Source: Isoetes taiwanensis
Taxonomy: Eukaryota > Streptophyta > Lycopodiopsida > Isoetales > Isoetaceae
Assembly: GCA_021234155.1 (NCBI GenBank)
Contig: JAJEKV010000133.1
Span: forward strand, 498,001-562,000
Direction: 5' to 3'
DNA length: 64,000 nucleotides
The notes beneath the pieces were generated by a model, which was not told where the DNA came from, did not search any database, and was given only the letters and a program-made list of their open reading frames with translations. Shown here piece after piece: positions 33,531 through 45,729 of the stretch. Both the position numbers and the translations under genes were made by a program. The stretch's first letter is position 1, and each line of letters begins with the position of its first letter.

Positions 33531-34110
33531 TTGGATATTGGCAAGGGGAAAAAAAAGAAAGGACCAAAGCCAGTCCTTAGATTGTCTTACAAGAGAACGG
33601 CTGTGAAGGATTTCATTTCATATCTGTGTTCCACATTGAAGATATTCGTGCCACACAATTCTGAGGGGGCTAGATGGCGGCCATGCAATTCGGGGGATTG
33701 CTGGACAATATCCAAGATGGCACAATGACCAGATAACAATTCTCGTCCACATCACGTATAGGATGGACATCAGTTCTGGGATCAGAAAGCTATTGAAGGA
33801 AACCCATTTTTACTTGAGTGATGACAAGCTTCATGACGCTCTTTTTGTGCAAAGACTGTCTTAGAAAGCACAATTCATGGCTTGTATCAAATGGTGTAGA
33901 TTTCTCGGGCATATAGTTTGGTCGATGGTTGTTCTAGCCAATTCAAATCTGCCCAACCATTCTATTTCCTACCAAGATATCACCATGAGCTAGGGAAGGA
34001 AATAGTATGGAATTTCTTTAGGACAGCCCATGGTAAGGGAGAGCACGATGGGCAAGGGGCAGTCCTTAAAGGGCATTCACTAGAAAACGACTCAAGTATG
34101 ATGGGGTGAG
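33531..34110 (+). pseudogene. Transposon Y transposase-like core domain
   Basis: In order: KGKKKKGPKP, LSYKRTAVKDFISYL, then, in other frames, WHNDQITILVHITYRMD, ETHFYLSDDKLHDALFVQ and VWSDGCSSQFKSAQPFYFL, ending with HGKGEHDGQGAVLK. From memory, the SDGxxxQFK ... HGKGxxDGxGxxxKR pattern is typical of RNase H-like putative transposases related to the DUF7869 group found in mosses, corals and arthropods. The aspartates in SDG and HGKGEHDG are likely active-site residues. Frameshifts and stops, and the upstream LINE, make it nonfunctional. Confidence 0.7.
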
Positions 34111-35495
34111 ATTTAGGGTGCTGGCGATGCACAATGGTCGCAACTCGTTGGAATGAAGGTACCAACAACGGGGGACATCAAAAGGTATTATGCTTTCATC
34201 TACCGTATTACGTTGAGTAGTCTTTGCACAAAAGCTAGCGTAATTTGCTGAATAGTGCTTTCATCTGCTTTAAGTCTTTGTCATGAGAACATGGCGTATT
34301 GATGAGTAGTCTTTGTATTGTCTTTGCTGTGAGCTGCAATACTTGTTGTTCCTTTGCGTAGTGCCGGGTAATTGAAAAGGATGATGTTGATAGGACCGGA
34401 CCATTTGGACTGTGCCCGGTGGAAGGGACCAAGCAAATACCAGCATCCCAGGACATACTTGGCCAAATCAAGCACAAGGGTGGCTCATAGAGGTTTAAGT
34501 TGTTTCCGTAGTAACTGTTTGAAAGGCCCGGTCATCTTGTGTGAACAAGCACAAAGTTGAAGAATTGGAAATATATGTTACATTAAAGCCGGATAAGTCC
34601 TTTGGTGAAGGTAATCGAAGACCTAAATCGATGAGGCATTTTTGAAGGTGATGGAGAATGGCTTAGTGGAAACGTGGGGAGGAAGGTGATAACTTTGTTG
34701 TGTAGTGGAGGAGGAAATCGGAGAATGCAATTTACGTGTGGTCAAATGTGTTAAGCCGGGCATATCCTTGATGTAATTGTCAAGGATTCTTTGGTCGGAC
34801 CTTCAATGTGGATGAACATGTGTTGGCTGGTTTGTACTATGTTGTCCAAACCGGATGGTAGTTGGGAGCTACTTGAAGACAAGGGCTGACTTTCCAAAGT
34901 CACCATCATCGACGTTCTCGACTATCAAGTTTGAGATGAATCAGATTCACACCAACAGATTTTCCCTTGAACAAAGTACTCACCAAATGATCCTTGACAG
35001 TCTGCCATATGAAGGTTGAATATGCTTTGACCTAGTTGTTTTATCATTGTAATAGGTCTGTAGTTACTTGTGTACTTGTCTCAAATTTTGATCATTGTAT
35101 TGGAGACAATGCTTGTGAGACAATGTTTGTAGTATTGGACTAGCAGTATTGGAGTATTTTTAGTATTGGAAACAATGCTTGTAGTATTGGAGAGTAAGCT
35201 TGATATATATTACGAGGTAAAATTGTACACTCAAGATTAGAGACATCACTCAAGATCACTCAATACTCAAGATAAGACAAAGTAATCATACACATATATT
35301 ACAAAAAGTAGTGTACAATGGTTACTTCATGAGTCATCGAAGTCTTGAGTCATGCTCCCTGCCAGAAGGGTGCCCAAAGAGCCTGCCTTTGTACTTCTAA
35401 TGGAGCATTGAGGATATAGTAGGCGAGATAAGATAGTCCAAAGACCGCAAATCGTCTCCTTGTCCAACCATGCATCGAGATGTCAATTTGTGAGA
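34111..35495. other. Decayed interior of Y
   Basis: No continuous frame. Scattered plus-strand pieces (for example RTGPFGLCPVEG near 34,396 and TLKPDKSFGEG near 34,580) may be the decayed C-terminus of the Y transposase. Nothing else recognised. Confidence 0.4.
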
Positions 35496-38400
35496 TCAAG
35501 CTTCACATCTTGTGAGAAGACAAGTATTCCAAAAGCTGACACACAAACTTCTACAAAAGTTGTCCTCTTCTTGCCCCTTGAAAGGCATAACAGAACGGTT
35601 GTGTGTGCGGGGTTTAGAAACCCTTTGTGTGAGGCAGTCATCAACCAACGGAAAAATCATACCATGATATTGAGGAAAATCCTCAAGTACAACATTCAAC
35701 TCCTTGAAAAAAAGTTGCTTTTCTTTGCTGGTTGGATGCTCGCATGCATAGCAATGCTCTTGACCATATACCTTCAAGAATCTGGCCTGCAAATCAAGGA
35801 ACAATGCATCCACCATATCTTTTGTATTCAAGTAGAGAAGCACTCCAAATCACACTATCAAACCTCTGCGGTGCCCTCCCACAAACTCATGATACCACAG
35901 TGCGCAAATGAGGTACTTACTTGCGATTTCTTTACAAATGCTTCGTTTGTTGTGGAGGCAAGATTTTCCCGTTCATTCTCCTCTGTTGTGTTTGTGCCAG
36001 TACACCATTTATGTCAAGCACCATGCACTTCCGTCTGGGTGTCCATCCCTCGACGTTTTCAACCACTTGCCGATGTGTGCCGCATGCGTGCTTGTGCATC
36101 TTTGCGATGTGTCTTTGGACTCTGGCAGGAAGTGCTATCGGAAAGTCTTTGGACATTGCCTGCGTTTTTGGACTCTGCTTTATCTTTGCTACCGGATGAT
36201 GGAAGTGTCGATAGCCATAGTCGATATACATCATTATTAGTATCTCCCCCCCCCAATGTATGGGTGTTTCCCGGCTATCAGTAACCCTTGCGCGGCCTTT
36301 GTCCTCGGTTTCTTCATTCCACGACTGTCTTGTTCTCACGCATGCGAGGGATGAGCTCAATTAACAACTGAAATTTGTAGAGAATACACATTCTGAAATG
36401 TAACAGGATAAATGTACCTTTTTTGTATGTTAGAGTTTGTCTTTGGCACTTCTTTATCTATATTGTCTTCTTCATCCAGATTCACTAAGTATAACCATTG
36501 GCTGCCTTCTTTTTAGCGAGACAAGTTTTTCTGAAGCCTAAGTTGAATGAATAATCCAAACCAAAATTTGCACATTAAAGGTGGAATAAAACAGGGATCA
36601 AATATATTAATTGTTTGAACAAAAACCTTTTGGTGATGGTTTAGGGTTGTCTTGCAAAATCAAGGTTTGTTGGCTTTCGAAATACATAAGGCAAAATTAC
36701 ATTAGCCTTATTTTTTTTTTTTTTTCAAATGATATTTCTATAGGGACGTCCTCATCAAGGTCATTTTCGACTCACCCTCACTTTCTTCTTCCACAACCTT
36801 CCTGGCCCTTGACCGTGGTCAACCCTCGCTCACCGCTTAACGATCGAATCGATTGCCGACATCTTAGCCATCGTTTTCCTTCCTACTGACAAAGAATGTT
36901 AGAGGAGGCCTTGTAGAGGCAATTGCAAATTTGGAACTATAATATAATTGTTGGCACCATCAGTACTACTTGAATCTCCCTTGGATTCTGCATGCTTTGG
37001 TGTCTCGAAAGATCTTTGCCAGTCTTTGCCGAGTAGCGTTGAAAGATCGGCGGTAGTTTGTCGTCAATGTCTCAAACACCTTCTAATCTTTGCAATTCAA
37101 AATCGAGCCCGAAAACAGGCATGTACCTTTTTTCCATGTCTTGGGCTGTGGAGTGAAACCCTTGTGGACTTGTGCTTGGGCGATCCTGGGGTCCTTTTAC
37201 TTTTTGGTGTGTTGACATGTTTTCTTTTCCTGCTGCTATCAGGAGTTGTGGCTACATGCTCATCAACATCAATTATCTTCTTCTCGGTTTTGTGAGATGT
37301 TCCAGCATGCAACACTTCCTGCTTTACTGTATTAAGCTTACCTATTTCCTGCACTAACCCTGTAGGAATGGTCTCTGTGCACTTCGAGGCAGACATCCTT
37401 TTCCATGAGCAAAGCGGTATAGCTAACGTGATAATGATGTCCACATTTCATCCGCAGGCTGAGGGTGTAATCATCCTGGAATGCAAGACCACAGGTGGAG
37501 CATCTCTCCTCATCTCCAATTGGCAATCGGAATGGTATTGGAGTGATGTTGACCAGCTGATCATTTCTCTTGGTCATCTCCCTCAGCCTGGTGACATTCT
37601 TAAAGTCTTTGTTGGGCTTTTGCAAGGAGGGACTTCGTTGTTGGCAATCTCAGCGATTAGTGCAGCCACCTTTTCTACACAGTTTGATCTATTGGCCCAC
37701 CCCCATTTCAAGTAGGGACTTCAAATATATTATACGCCATATCTTTCTCCCTCTCCAAAGAATGAATCTCGTGAGAGACACTGCATTAGGATCTGGCGAT
37801 TAGCTTGAAGGCGTCGCGATATTATCCTTTATGGTCTTCAACTTCCCCTCTGCGGTAGAAGAAGCTTCCCTTTGCACGAGATTGTGCGGCTGTTCCTTCT
37901 TTGACACTAGGTCATTCTGCATTTTTAGGGTTTCTGCATATCTTGGATCATGCTTTCCGGTGGAAATATTTTCCCCATAAAAGGCGAGAATCTTTGCTTG
38001 GACACATTGCGGTATTCTGAATGACAACCTCCTTCTAATTTTACAGATTACCGAGGCTGGCCTTTCTACGCTATGCTTTCAGTCTTTGTTGTCTGTTTGT
38101 GATTTCTTTGGCTCTGGCGTGTTCATTTGGCGGTCTTCTTTTGGTTCACTCTTGACCTTGCTCGAATAGGCTCGCTTTTTGCTGCATCGCTGCCCAATTG
38201 ACCTTGAAATTTTAGGGATCTGCTTGGCCCTCTGGCGGTTGTTGAATGCAAATAAAAAAGGAAACCGTCTTCCTTACTTCTCTATTCTTCAACCCATACG
38301 GGTATATCTTGCTCAACTTGACTCAATTAGAGCTTCTTCATGCTCTGGCCTTACTTTGTCGATGGATGTCTTGTTGGGAATCACACCATTGGTGTCCCAT

Positions 38401-38590
38401 ACCTCATTATACTCTGCTGCAGATATCACATCCGTTCGAAATTGAGAGGGATGCACACCCTCGTTTGATAGACCCGCATAAGTATGGAAGTCCTCCTCAG
38501 TTCGGCAATCAGCCAGGTCCAGTCTTAGGGGCACGTTCCTTCTGGGCTGAAAGAAATCAAGAAAAACAAATTAACAGGGCATTGTAAGCC
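35496..38590 (-). pseudogene. Decayed minus-strand gene of Y, function unknown
   Basis: Coding-like pieces read on the minus strand, from right to left: LRLDLADCRTEEDFHTY (38.5 kb), PQCVQAKILAFYGENIS (38.0 kb), a RING-like cysteine/histidine segment RCSTCGLAF ... MKCGHHYHV near 37.5 kb, a lysine/serine-rich stretch (SRKRKHVNTPKSKRTPGS) near 37.2 kb, and NTKDMVDALFLDLQARF ... CYACEHP near 35.8 kb. The pieces are separated by stops, frameshifts or introns. The RING-like label is tentative. By position it is the second gene of Y, convergent with the transposase gene. Confidence 0.45.
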
Positions 38591-38945
38591 ATCAAAATTG
38601 GCAGTGCATTTTGCTTACCCTGCGCATGGCATCCATTGGAATTGCTGGCTGAGCCGGCGGATTAACAACCTTCTTCACCATAGTGCGTTTGAGTTTTGGA
38701 ATACTAGAGTGAATGCGGAAATTCTCGAGCTTCTTCTCCGCGCGCTATTTGGCCGGAGTAGCAAAAGGTGGGGAGCACGGTTGCAAATTACAAATTCAAA
38801 AATCCCTTCGGGTCACAGTCATTAGTTACGGTGGGCGGTAAGCAGGTTATGATTGAAACGGGTACGCCCTATGTGAAGTGACGGGCATAGGCAGGGTTAG
38901 ACTTCATTTGGTGAAGGGTGGAAAAAAAATAGTATGAAGGGTGCT

Positions 38946-38963
38946 GGTGCTGGGTTCAGCACC
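38946..38963. repeat. Hairpin next to the right TIR of Y
   Basis: GGTGCTG-GGTT-CAGCACC, a perfect 7-bp stem eight bases inside the right inverted repeat. It mirrors the position, though not the sequence, of the palindrome beside the left repeat. Confidence 0.8.
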
Positions 38964-39021
38964 GCGTTTATTTGATACCCACCAGCATACTTTCACCCAT
39001 ATCTCTTACTCACATTTCACT

Positions 39022-40488
39022 TGTGACGTTCCCTACTCATATATGGTGCACTCACCGTATACAAACAGAAGTTCATCCCCCATACCAGCTCCATGCTGAT
39101 ACAAGGCCCTCCATGTATCACTGCAACCTTGACGAGTTCCAGTGGGAAGAATGAAGGGGTCATTTTACCCTGTCTCCCTCAGGGCCTACCTAGTTGCGGA
39201 AGCGTAACACACATGTAAGTATACATACATCAATACCACATGACCATCACGAAGGATGGCTCACCACATATCTGCATAGACAGAGATCAGTACATCACGT
39301 ATGGAGATCCTACCCAAGGCTCAGACTCAAGGACTGACGGTTGGGCCTCCAGGAGTCATTGCAGACAGAATTCATGGCAAATGGATTTGGCTGGTATAAG
39401 AACATGGCTTAGGGTAGTCCACTCCATCCGCCCCTCCTGTGCACACTTTGCAGAGTAGGTTGAAAAGTCTTGGGACCTGACTGTAGCCCGCCGGATGCGT
39501 AGCCAGAGGGGCTACTCCTGGGTTGCATCTCCCTAGTTCCGATGGGGCAGGTAGGGATTACTCCCACCAGAGGTTGGCATGCTGGCTCAAGGTGACTAGA
39601 GGGCCACTGCCCGTACTCGACTGAACTCCATGCAAGGTGTACACCACCCCAAGTGTGTCGAACCCATGCAAAGCATGCACGCAATGGCAGAGCATTAATT
39701 AGGTCTAGTGCACTGTAGTCCCCGATAGGCTTTACTACCAGAGGGACGTGATCATGAGTCAGGACATGAACCTCCTTATAAGCCAGTCTGGCTCCTCCAC
39801 CCACAACCAGGTGTGGCTCTTGTACACAGGCCGAATTTAATAGTGCATTAAAGAGGACTAGCTAGGAGCATCAACTACTAGGCTTTTAGGGCCTCTACCC
39901 CCCTTCCCAATACAATGATTCCACAGAGATCATCATCACATACATATCATAGAAGAACTAAAGGATAAGATTTAATCTAAATCACAGAGTTAGGTTCTTT
40001 AGTTATGGCTTGATATCTAGAGGTCTAGATGGCTGCTATGGGCAATTCAATAGGCTAAACCTACTTACGCTATGCCTGGGAGGCGGATTAGACTATTGAA
40101 TTGGCAAAATACCTGATCCCTGGCTTGCTCCTCCTGCTTGAATGCGTCCATGCTGCAGAACTGCTTGAAGATGAAGCCGGAAAGGGGCTACTCAGACAGA
40201 CTTCGGGAGTCGAGATTGGCTATTGGAGTAAGCGAAACGGAGCTCTAGAAGGCTGTGGACGAAAATGGAAAGTTAGGGTTTCGAATGCCTTATATAGGCT
40301 ATAAGTTAGGGCTAGGGTTTCCATCAACGGTGTACACATGAATAAATGTGCACACACTTTCAAGTTGCCCCCTAGGGTGCTACTTGCTTAGCTACACGTC
40401 GGCGTACACGTCAATCGGGATGGCGTGTACGCGTGACGATGTAGTACAGTATACGTCTTGGGGTTGTATACTGTGCTGGAACGTCACA
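39022..40488 (-). repeat. Gypsy B 3' LTR
   Basis: 1,467 bp. On the plus strand it begins TGTGACGTTCCCTACTC and ends GCTGGAACGTCACA. It lacks a segment of about 70 bp that is present in the other LTR near 54,125-54,190. A minus-strand TATATAAGG box lies near 40,290. Confidence 0.92.
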
Positions 40489-40501
40489 TTCTCTCCACCT
40501 T
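40489..40501 (-). other. Polypurine tract of Gypsy B
   Basis: On the minus strand AAGGTGGAGAGAA abuts the 3' LTR, the expected primer site for plus-strand DNA synthesis. Confidence 0.8.
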
Positions 40502-41452
40502 GAAAGTGATGCTGTCCACAGCATCGTGGGTCTCCCCACCTTGGGATCTTCTTGTCCTGCAACCAACTTGATGCATACAATTTATTATTATTATACTCAC
40601 AGAATTATTAGAATTACCCTAAGGCAATATTTTTAAAACATTACTACGACATCACATTATACCAATAACTTATCAATTCATACTCCATTAAAGTAAGGTA
40701 CTTACTAGCTTCACTTAATACAACATTGAGGTTTATCCAGATTTAGCAATTTCATATACAATTATCCTTCGAGGTACTCTTCATTCCTTGCAACACATTC
40801 CAACAAAAATTGTGTTGCAAGTCTTCATAGCTCGACCTCCTTGCCCTCCGGAGCACTCTATTGGCCTGCAGGTCGGTACTACGTTAGTACCATTTTAATT
40901 ATTAATAAAATTATGGTTATAAGGTAACCACCCATCTAATTAACTAAATGAATGCATGACTAATCTCCCGGCGTAGGAAGAGGATGCTTCTTCCATCGTG
41001 GCCGTGGAGACAGCGCCCTATAATGCCTATACCATGCACTCAATCATGGCCCGTGAGGGTTTAAGCGTAAGGGTCGTTTAAGACGATCCTATCATAGCCC
41101 ATGATTGGGTGCTACCTTATGCATGGCATCCCTGATCCTGCATACCCCAGTGCATCATGGCCCAAAGGGTTTAAGCTAGAAAACATCCCTGATGATCTCA
41201 TCCTCGCCCATGTTCACTTCTACCTTTAATCGCATGTCCTTCCCCCATGGACATGCTTACATTACGGTGCAACATTGCTCATGTTCACCATTTGCCTAAC
41301 TAATTCAAGCAACACCGCGGTCATGTCTACAATGACATTACACCACGTCCTAGAGATCACTGTAGTGGTCCCATCATCGGTAATTACACATGCAACCCAT
41401 ACCTAGCATAGGCTGCATGCGTAGATTAATCTTAACTACACAAGAAATTAAT
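40502..41452 (-). other. Gypsy B 3' untranslated region
   Basis: Between the integrase stop and the purine tract. No coding motif. It contains repeated phrases around TCATGGCCC near 41,045 and 41,155, with no known role. Confidence 0.5.
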
Positions 41453-41805
41453 CTAAACGTAAATGGACATGCCTGAGCCGATTACTTCAGAGATGACCTT
41501 GCCGTCCCATTGCTCCATGAACTGCGGGTACTGCCTTATCAGGTCCTTCTTAAGTACCCATGTCGCGTCTTCCACCGGCAAGTGTTTCCACTTGACCAAA
41601 TATTGGAGAAACTCTGATCTCCTTGTCTTCTTGATCGCCTTATCAAGGATCAAGTCTGGGACTATCTCTAGCTGCTCTTCTGTCATTTCCAACAACGTTG
41701 GCGTGTCCAAGACTTCTTCTGGGTTTGGAGTATGCTTCTTTAGCAAACTCACGTGGAAGACTTTATGAATTTTGAGGTGTGCTAGCAGCTCTAACTTGTA
41801 GGATT
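41453..41805 (-). pseudogene. Integrase C-terminus with chromodomain
   Basis: Reading on the minus strand: YKLELLAHLKIHKVFHVSLL, the usual end of Ty3/Gypsy integrases, then ILDKAIKKTRRSEFLQYLVKW and VEDATWVLKKDLI, a chromodomain. In chromoviruses this module guides integration to marked chromatin. Its aromatic positions read as Y-L-V-K-W and A-T-W. It is all that is left of pol: upstream sequence breaks off at about 41,805 into the captured HAD gene. A chromodomain beside an H3-tail-bearing ORF in one element is notable. Confidence 0.88.
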
Positions 41806-42900
41806 AACCATCATTCATTTAAATTGGATCTATGTCTGTTCCAAAAGCACGCCACTGTTGCATACCCTTTTCTCAATATAGTGTTTTGTTGTGTGACATG
41901 CTGTTTTGCATTGTTGCAAATTTTTGCATTATAGTAGTGGGTGGTTTAACATTTTCTTGTTTTAGTGAGAAGAATGTGGTGTTTGATTAGCATTTGTAAA
42001 TAACAACACATCAATATACAGAGAACACTTTTTACGTTGTATTCACTTGATATGAAGATTACATCATGGAGGGACTAGTCCTTTCTTTGTCAAATAACTC
42101 TCAAGATAGGGATCCATCTCCTTAGTCCGATCTAGTTCTGGATGCGTTTTGACAACATCTGATACTGTTTCACCAGAAGCCAAGCCACTCAATGATGGAC
42201 ATGAATAGTACTAGAAACTCATCTGTTGAGTAATCTTGTGGAGTCTATGTTGGTGGATTTAGAGCCTGACCTTGATTATAAAAGCACTTAAGAGCATCAT
42301 CATCTACTATTATGACGTCCTCTTTCTTTTGAATGCCAAGCTGATCCATCATAGTACCAAGATGTTTCACGAAGACCGGTTTGCCATCCGGATCTCTTGG
42401 ATGTGGAAACTTTATACACTTACTTTGGTCCCAAATCGTCACAAAGTCTCGATTCATGCCTGGTAACACCCTAAGTACTTCATCAACATTTCTGCGTTCC
42501 ATTGAGGACCAGATGGCAACTCGAAACAATCTGAACGCCTCATTCATCATATCTTCTAAGTGTGGATGAGGATAGATCCACTTAGCATTCGATTCTAGAG
42601 GGACTTGCTCGAAGTCATCCCTGTTAATAAGCTTCTTAGGAAACGTTTTACGCAGGACACCATTCAGATCAAGACAATGATTTTGTCGCCGTGAACCATG
42701 GAAAACAAAGAGTTAGCCATGCAAAAGTGGTCTGCAATACACGCCAAGCGCGTTTTATCCTTCATAAATAAGCTACATATCGCGCCTGGCGTGAATTACC
42801 TTTCATCGTCGCCGTCATCCGCAGCAGTCGTAGCGTCTACTTCACTCCCCGGATGCTTACTGTCAGAAGCATGAATGCCACCGTTAAGTTCGGACATGTT
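41806..42900 (-). pseudogene. Captured HAD-family phosphatase (NIF/FCP1-type) gene fragment
   Basis: Minus strand. Exon 1 runs from ATG at 42,897 (MSELNGGIHASDSK) to 42,800, with a GTAATT donor; exon 2 starts after a TTGCAG at 42,731. The HAD motif I reads LDLNGVL, followed by LINRDDFEQV, HPHLEDMMNEAFRLFRVAIWS, FVTIWDQSKCI, VFVKHL and motif IV as VIIVDDDA, the order of plant NIF/FCP1-like protein phosphatases (LVLDLNGLL ... VGIWSS ... WDQ ... KxL ... LLIDD). A retained intron shows genomic DNA was captured. Damage: a stop after GQALNPPT, and a base missing or a stop before motif I. It replaces the end of H3-like copy A and abuts the integrase end. Confidence 0.82.
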
Positions 42901-43929
42901 AGAAGGCCGTAACTTCTCTGAAAATGCTGGATCTCTCTGACTGCTTGCGACAGTCTCGATCCGGGCTTCCTTGCTACTGGCTTCTTGGGCGGGATGGGTT
43001 TCTTTGGAGGTGGCTTGAGGGTCTTCTTCTTTGATGGCCATCCTCCTTCGACATAAGTTACCTTATTGGCCTGGTAGTAGGAGTTGTAGGCCTCCCACTT
43101 CTTCATATATTCCTTATAGGCCTTCAATTTCTTACGGTAAACCACGAGATGGTCTACCACGTCGACTCCCAGCGGGTCGAATTAAACTTCTTTGGATCTT
43201 TGTCCTTCTCCCACATGGGGTAGGGTGGGGGTACCTGTACCTGCTGATCCTCGGCCACCGGTTTCAAGGAGCTCCCTACTTCTTGGTCTCCTCTGGGGAA
43301 GAGTGGTAATCCTCGTCATCCCGGTCGTCGGGAGGATGGGGGCTGGTCAGTGCTTGGTTCCTTGATGGCCGAGCTTGGCCCGTGTCTTCTTCTTTAGCTT
43401 CTTCTTGGGCTCCTCCTTGCCCTTCCCTTTGAGCTTTTTCTTTGCTTCTGCCTCCTGTTCTTCTCACTTCATTTTCTTCTCAGCCCTTCTCCTCTTCTTG
43501 CATTGTGACTTCGCCTCCTGCATTTGAATCCAGGCCTCGATCTCTTCTTCTAAGGTGGGTTCAGGAGTGGGCTCCTTTTGTTCTTCCTGCTCATTGGCGG
43601 CTGCTCCCCCGCTCGCCCTCTCTGCTTTATCGTATCTCCTCTTCAATTTGCTCGTATACCCTGCGGGTTTCTTCGTCCATTGAACCCTCAGAGTCAATGT
43701 GTGCTTCTTTGTCTAAGCGCTGGTTGATGATGTCGGCTAGTTCCTCCAAGGATTCCTGCCTGGACTCCTCCTTCTGTGGCTCGTCAGACGTACTCTCTTC
43801 TGCTGACGAAGGTGGGTCTCCTCTTGCGAGAAGCTGTTCCCGAAGTAGCTGCTGCATCCTCCTCTTGTCTTAGGCGCTAGCCCTTTCACCTGATCGATGC
43901 TTGCGTGCTGTCTGTTTGGTGCGCGCCAT
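42901..43929 (-). pseudogene. Histone H3-like ORF, copy A (intact H3 tail, truncated fold)
   Basis: On the minus strand the frame starts at 43,929 with MARTKQTARK, identical to the first ten residues of canonical histone H3, then HRSGERASA. A TAA follows at the same place in both copies. Then come a glutamine/leucine-rich start (MQQLLREQLLARG), a long Ser/Glu/Asp- and Lys/Arg-rich linker with SLEELADIINQRLDKE, SKLKRRYD and PPKKPIPPKKPVARK, and the beginning of a histone fold, AVREIQHFQRSYGLL, matching the H3 alpha-N helix (ALREIRRYQKSTELL). The fold is cut at 42,901 by the HAD fragment. About 211 nt upstream begins the hairpin pair, its second member displaced by a Helitron. Confidence 0.82.
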
Positions 43930-44139
43930 GCTTCAAGTCAAACGGAGCTCTGGCACCTAAAAATTGCCTCAAAGTGTGGGAGTTATCTTTTAAGCAGAAA
44001 GTCTACAAATGAGAAGGGTTTGGGTCTATTTATAGTTTGGGTAAATTTTAGGTCAAATTCTAATTTGCTCATTTTCATGAGTTAAGGCACATATTAACTT
44101 AAAACATGTACTTACTTTAGAGTTTTCTAAGTAAAATTA

Positions 44140-44202
44140 CTCATGGTGTGCGCTAGAGGGCTGATCTAATATTTAGATCAAGGCTCTGGCGCATACCATG
44201 AG
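44140..44202. repeat. 63-nt hairpin repeat (1 of 6)
   Basis: The left arm CTCATGGTGTGCGC and following bases pair with a right arm ending GCGCATACCATGAG; each arm is about 28 nt around an AATATTT-like centre. Lies 211 nt upstream (minus strand) of H3-like copy A. Its former partner is now at 47,881 because a Helitron landed between them. Confidence 0.92.
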
Positions 44203-44805
44203 CATTTTTGCATTTTAGACTAAAATTATATAACTTGACATATTGCTAGGGGTGTGATATACAAATCTCGCTAAACCTTTCCTTAAAACTCGATCTAGCA
44301 TCTAATATTATAATGTTATAGTGTAAAGTGTTGGACCCACCCTAAATCGGACGGCTGAGATTTCATGATCCAATCTGAGGGCTAATAATTTGCGTCCAAA
44401 CACATCTAGGTTTTTGTTTTTGCTCCAAAATTTTCTCTCTTCCTCCGTTCTTACTTTTTCCAACTACGTCCGTGGCCATCTACACGAAGGTGCGGGAGTG
44501 GTTTTACTTGCTGAAGGAGGATTGGCATATTTAGATCCGATGGTCCCTTTATTTTTCAAAAGCTCTCTTTGACGTTTCACCTCCATTTAGGTCTACCTCG
44601 GCAACGAACGGGAACTATATTCCAACGCCAACTATGGCGCACAGGATGGTTGCGGGATTGTTGCATTTGTGAATACAACAATTAGGTCTTCAGGTTTAGC
44701 GAGAAGGGCAATGGATTATTGCATTTTTGGAGCTGTGCAACATGATATCTCTTCTTCCATGCACTCTTATGAATATGGCGGTTAATCTGGAGCTTCATTC
44801 CATAG

Positions 44806-44895
44806 AGTAAGTCTCTTATTTGGATTGTTCATGATACTGAAGATTTCAACAGTGTAAGTCTCTTATTTGGATTGTTCATGATATTAAAGATTTTA
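44806..44895. repeat. Tandem duplication (about 44 bp) in the Helitron
   Basis: GTAAGTCTCTTATTTGGATT and the following bases occur twice (44,806 and 44,853), differing by a couple of bases. Confidence 0.85.
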
Positions 44896-45729
44896 TCTAA
44901 ACTTGCAGACAAGGGAGAGGCTTTCTGGTAGCAAATTGTCACGGAAGCCAACATGAACATCAAAGCAAAACGTCAATATAGAGAGCAATGGCACAAATGA
45001 ACCGTGGTTGCTTTTTCTATATTTTACATTTGCAACATATTTGTCTACCACAGTAGCGAACTGATTTTATTTTTGCAGGTCTTTAGCAACGGTTCTTAGT
45101 AAACTATTCCGGGCTTTGTAGAGGAATATGTATTTTTCACAATAACTTATCTAAATGTCCCATAGTGGAGGATGGACCTAATATAATTCCGAGGCTACAA
45201 CTATCCTTGAGTGCCATGGTAAAAGTTGCTGCTTAATTACTCTTACTTCGTAATTCAATTATTTGCAAGGCCTGATTTGCTGCATTCCATGCTTGGTCTC
45301 TGATCTATATGCAGGAAGAGGCACAAGGTATGCTGCCCTCGGCAGATGAAACCAAATTTAGATTAGTCATAACCACCTGGGTATTGAGGCATAGAAATGG
45401 CAATGACAGATGTGTTTACATCACACATCACACAATGGGAAATAATAGAGATTATTGACCAAGCTTCATATGGAAACATATCCGCCAGCAATCATTCCTT
45501 ACCAAGCTTCAGGTTATATTACGCACACTTGGAGATAGTGTATTACTGTTCTTTATTCGACCTATTTAGCTGTCTCTTAAATTGATATTTCATTCTTTGT
45601 TGGAATGTTAAGAATGTTGATATTTTTATATCAGACCTTCAGCAAGATAGTTTGCACTCTGATAACCTGTGTATATGCTTCTCCACCAGATTAGCAAATA
45701 AATAGTGATCCACTGCGGCAGATATATTC

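Larger units (their letters stand above)
27182..38998. mobile_element. DNA transposon Y, 11.8 kb, with 28-bp TIRs and ATAT duplication
   Basis: Left repeat 27,182-27,209 starts GGGTAAAAGTATGCTGG; right repeat 38,971-38,998 is its reverse complement with one mismatch. The flanks are ATAT on both sides (27,178-27,181 and 38,999-39,002). Removing Y and one ATAT joins the X gene in frame, from SQSQH to ISYSHFTRLWKTEF. A perfect 24-bp palindrome follows the left repeat and an 18-nt hairpin precedes the right one. Y carries a transposase-like gene on the plus strand, a different decayed gene on the minus strand, and a LINE. It shares the 4-bp duplication length and a related protein class with X. 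Confidence 0.88.

Noticed and set aside
27182-38998. Possible Polinton/Maverick because of size and paired inverted repeats
   Set aside because: No DNA polymerase B, retroviral-like integrase or capsid motif seen; target duplication is 4 bp instead of 6 bp, and the repeats are only 28 bp.
43442-43873. Plus-strand serine-rich frame
   Set aside because: Antisense shadow of the charged linker of the H3-like ORF.
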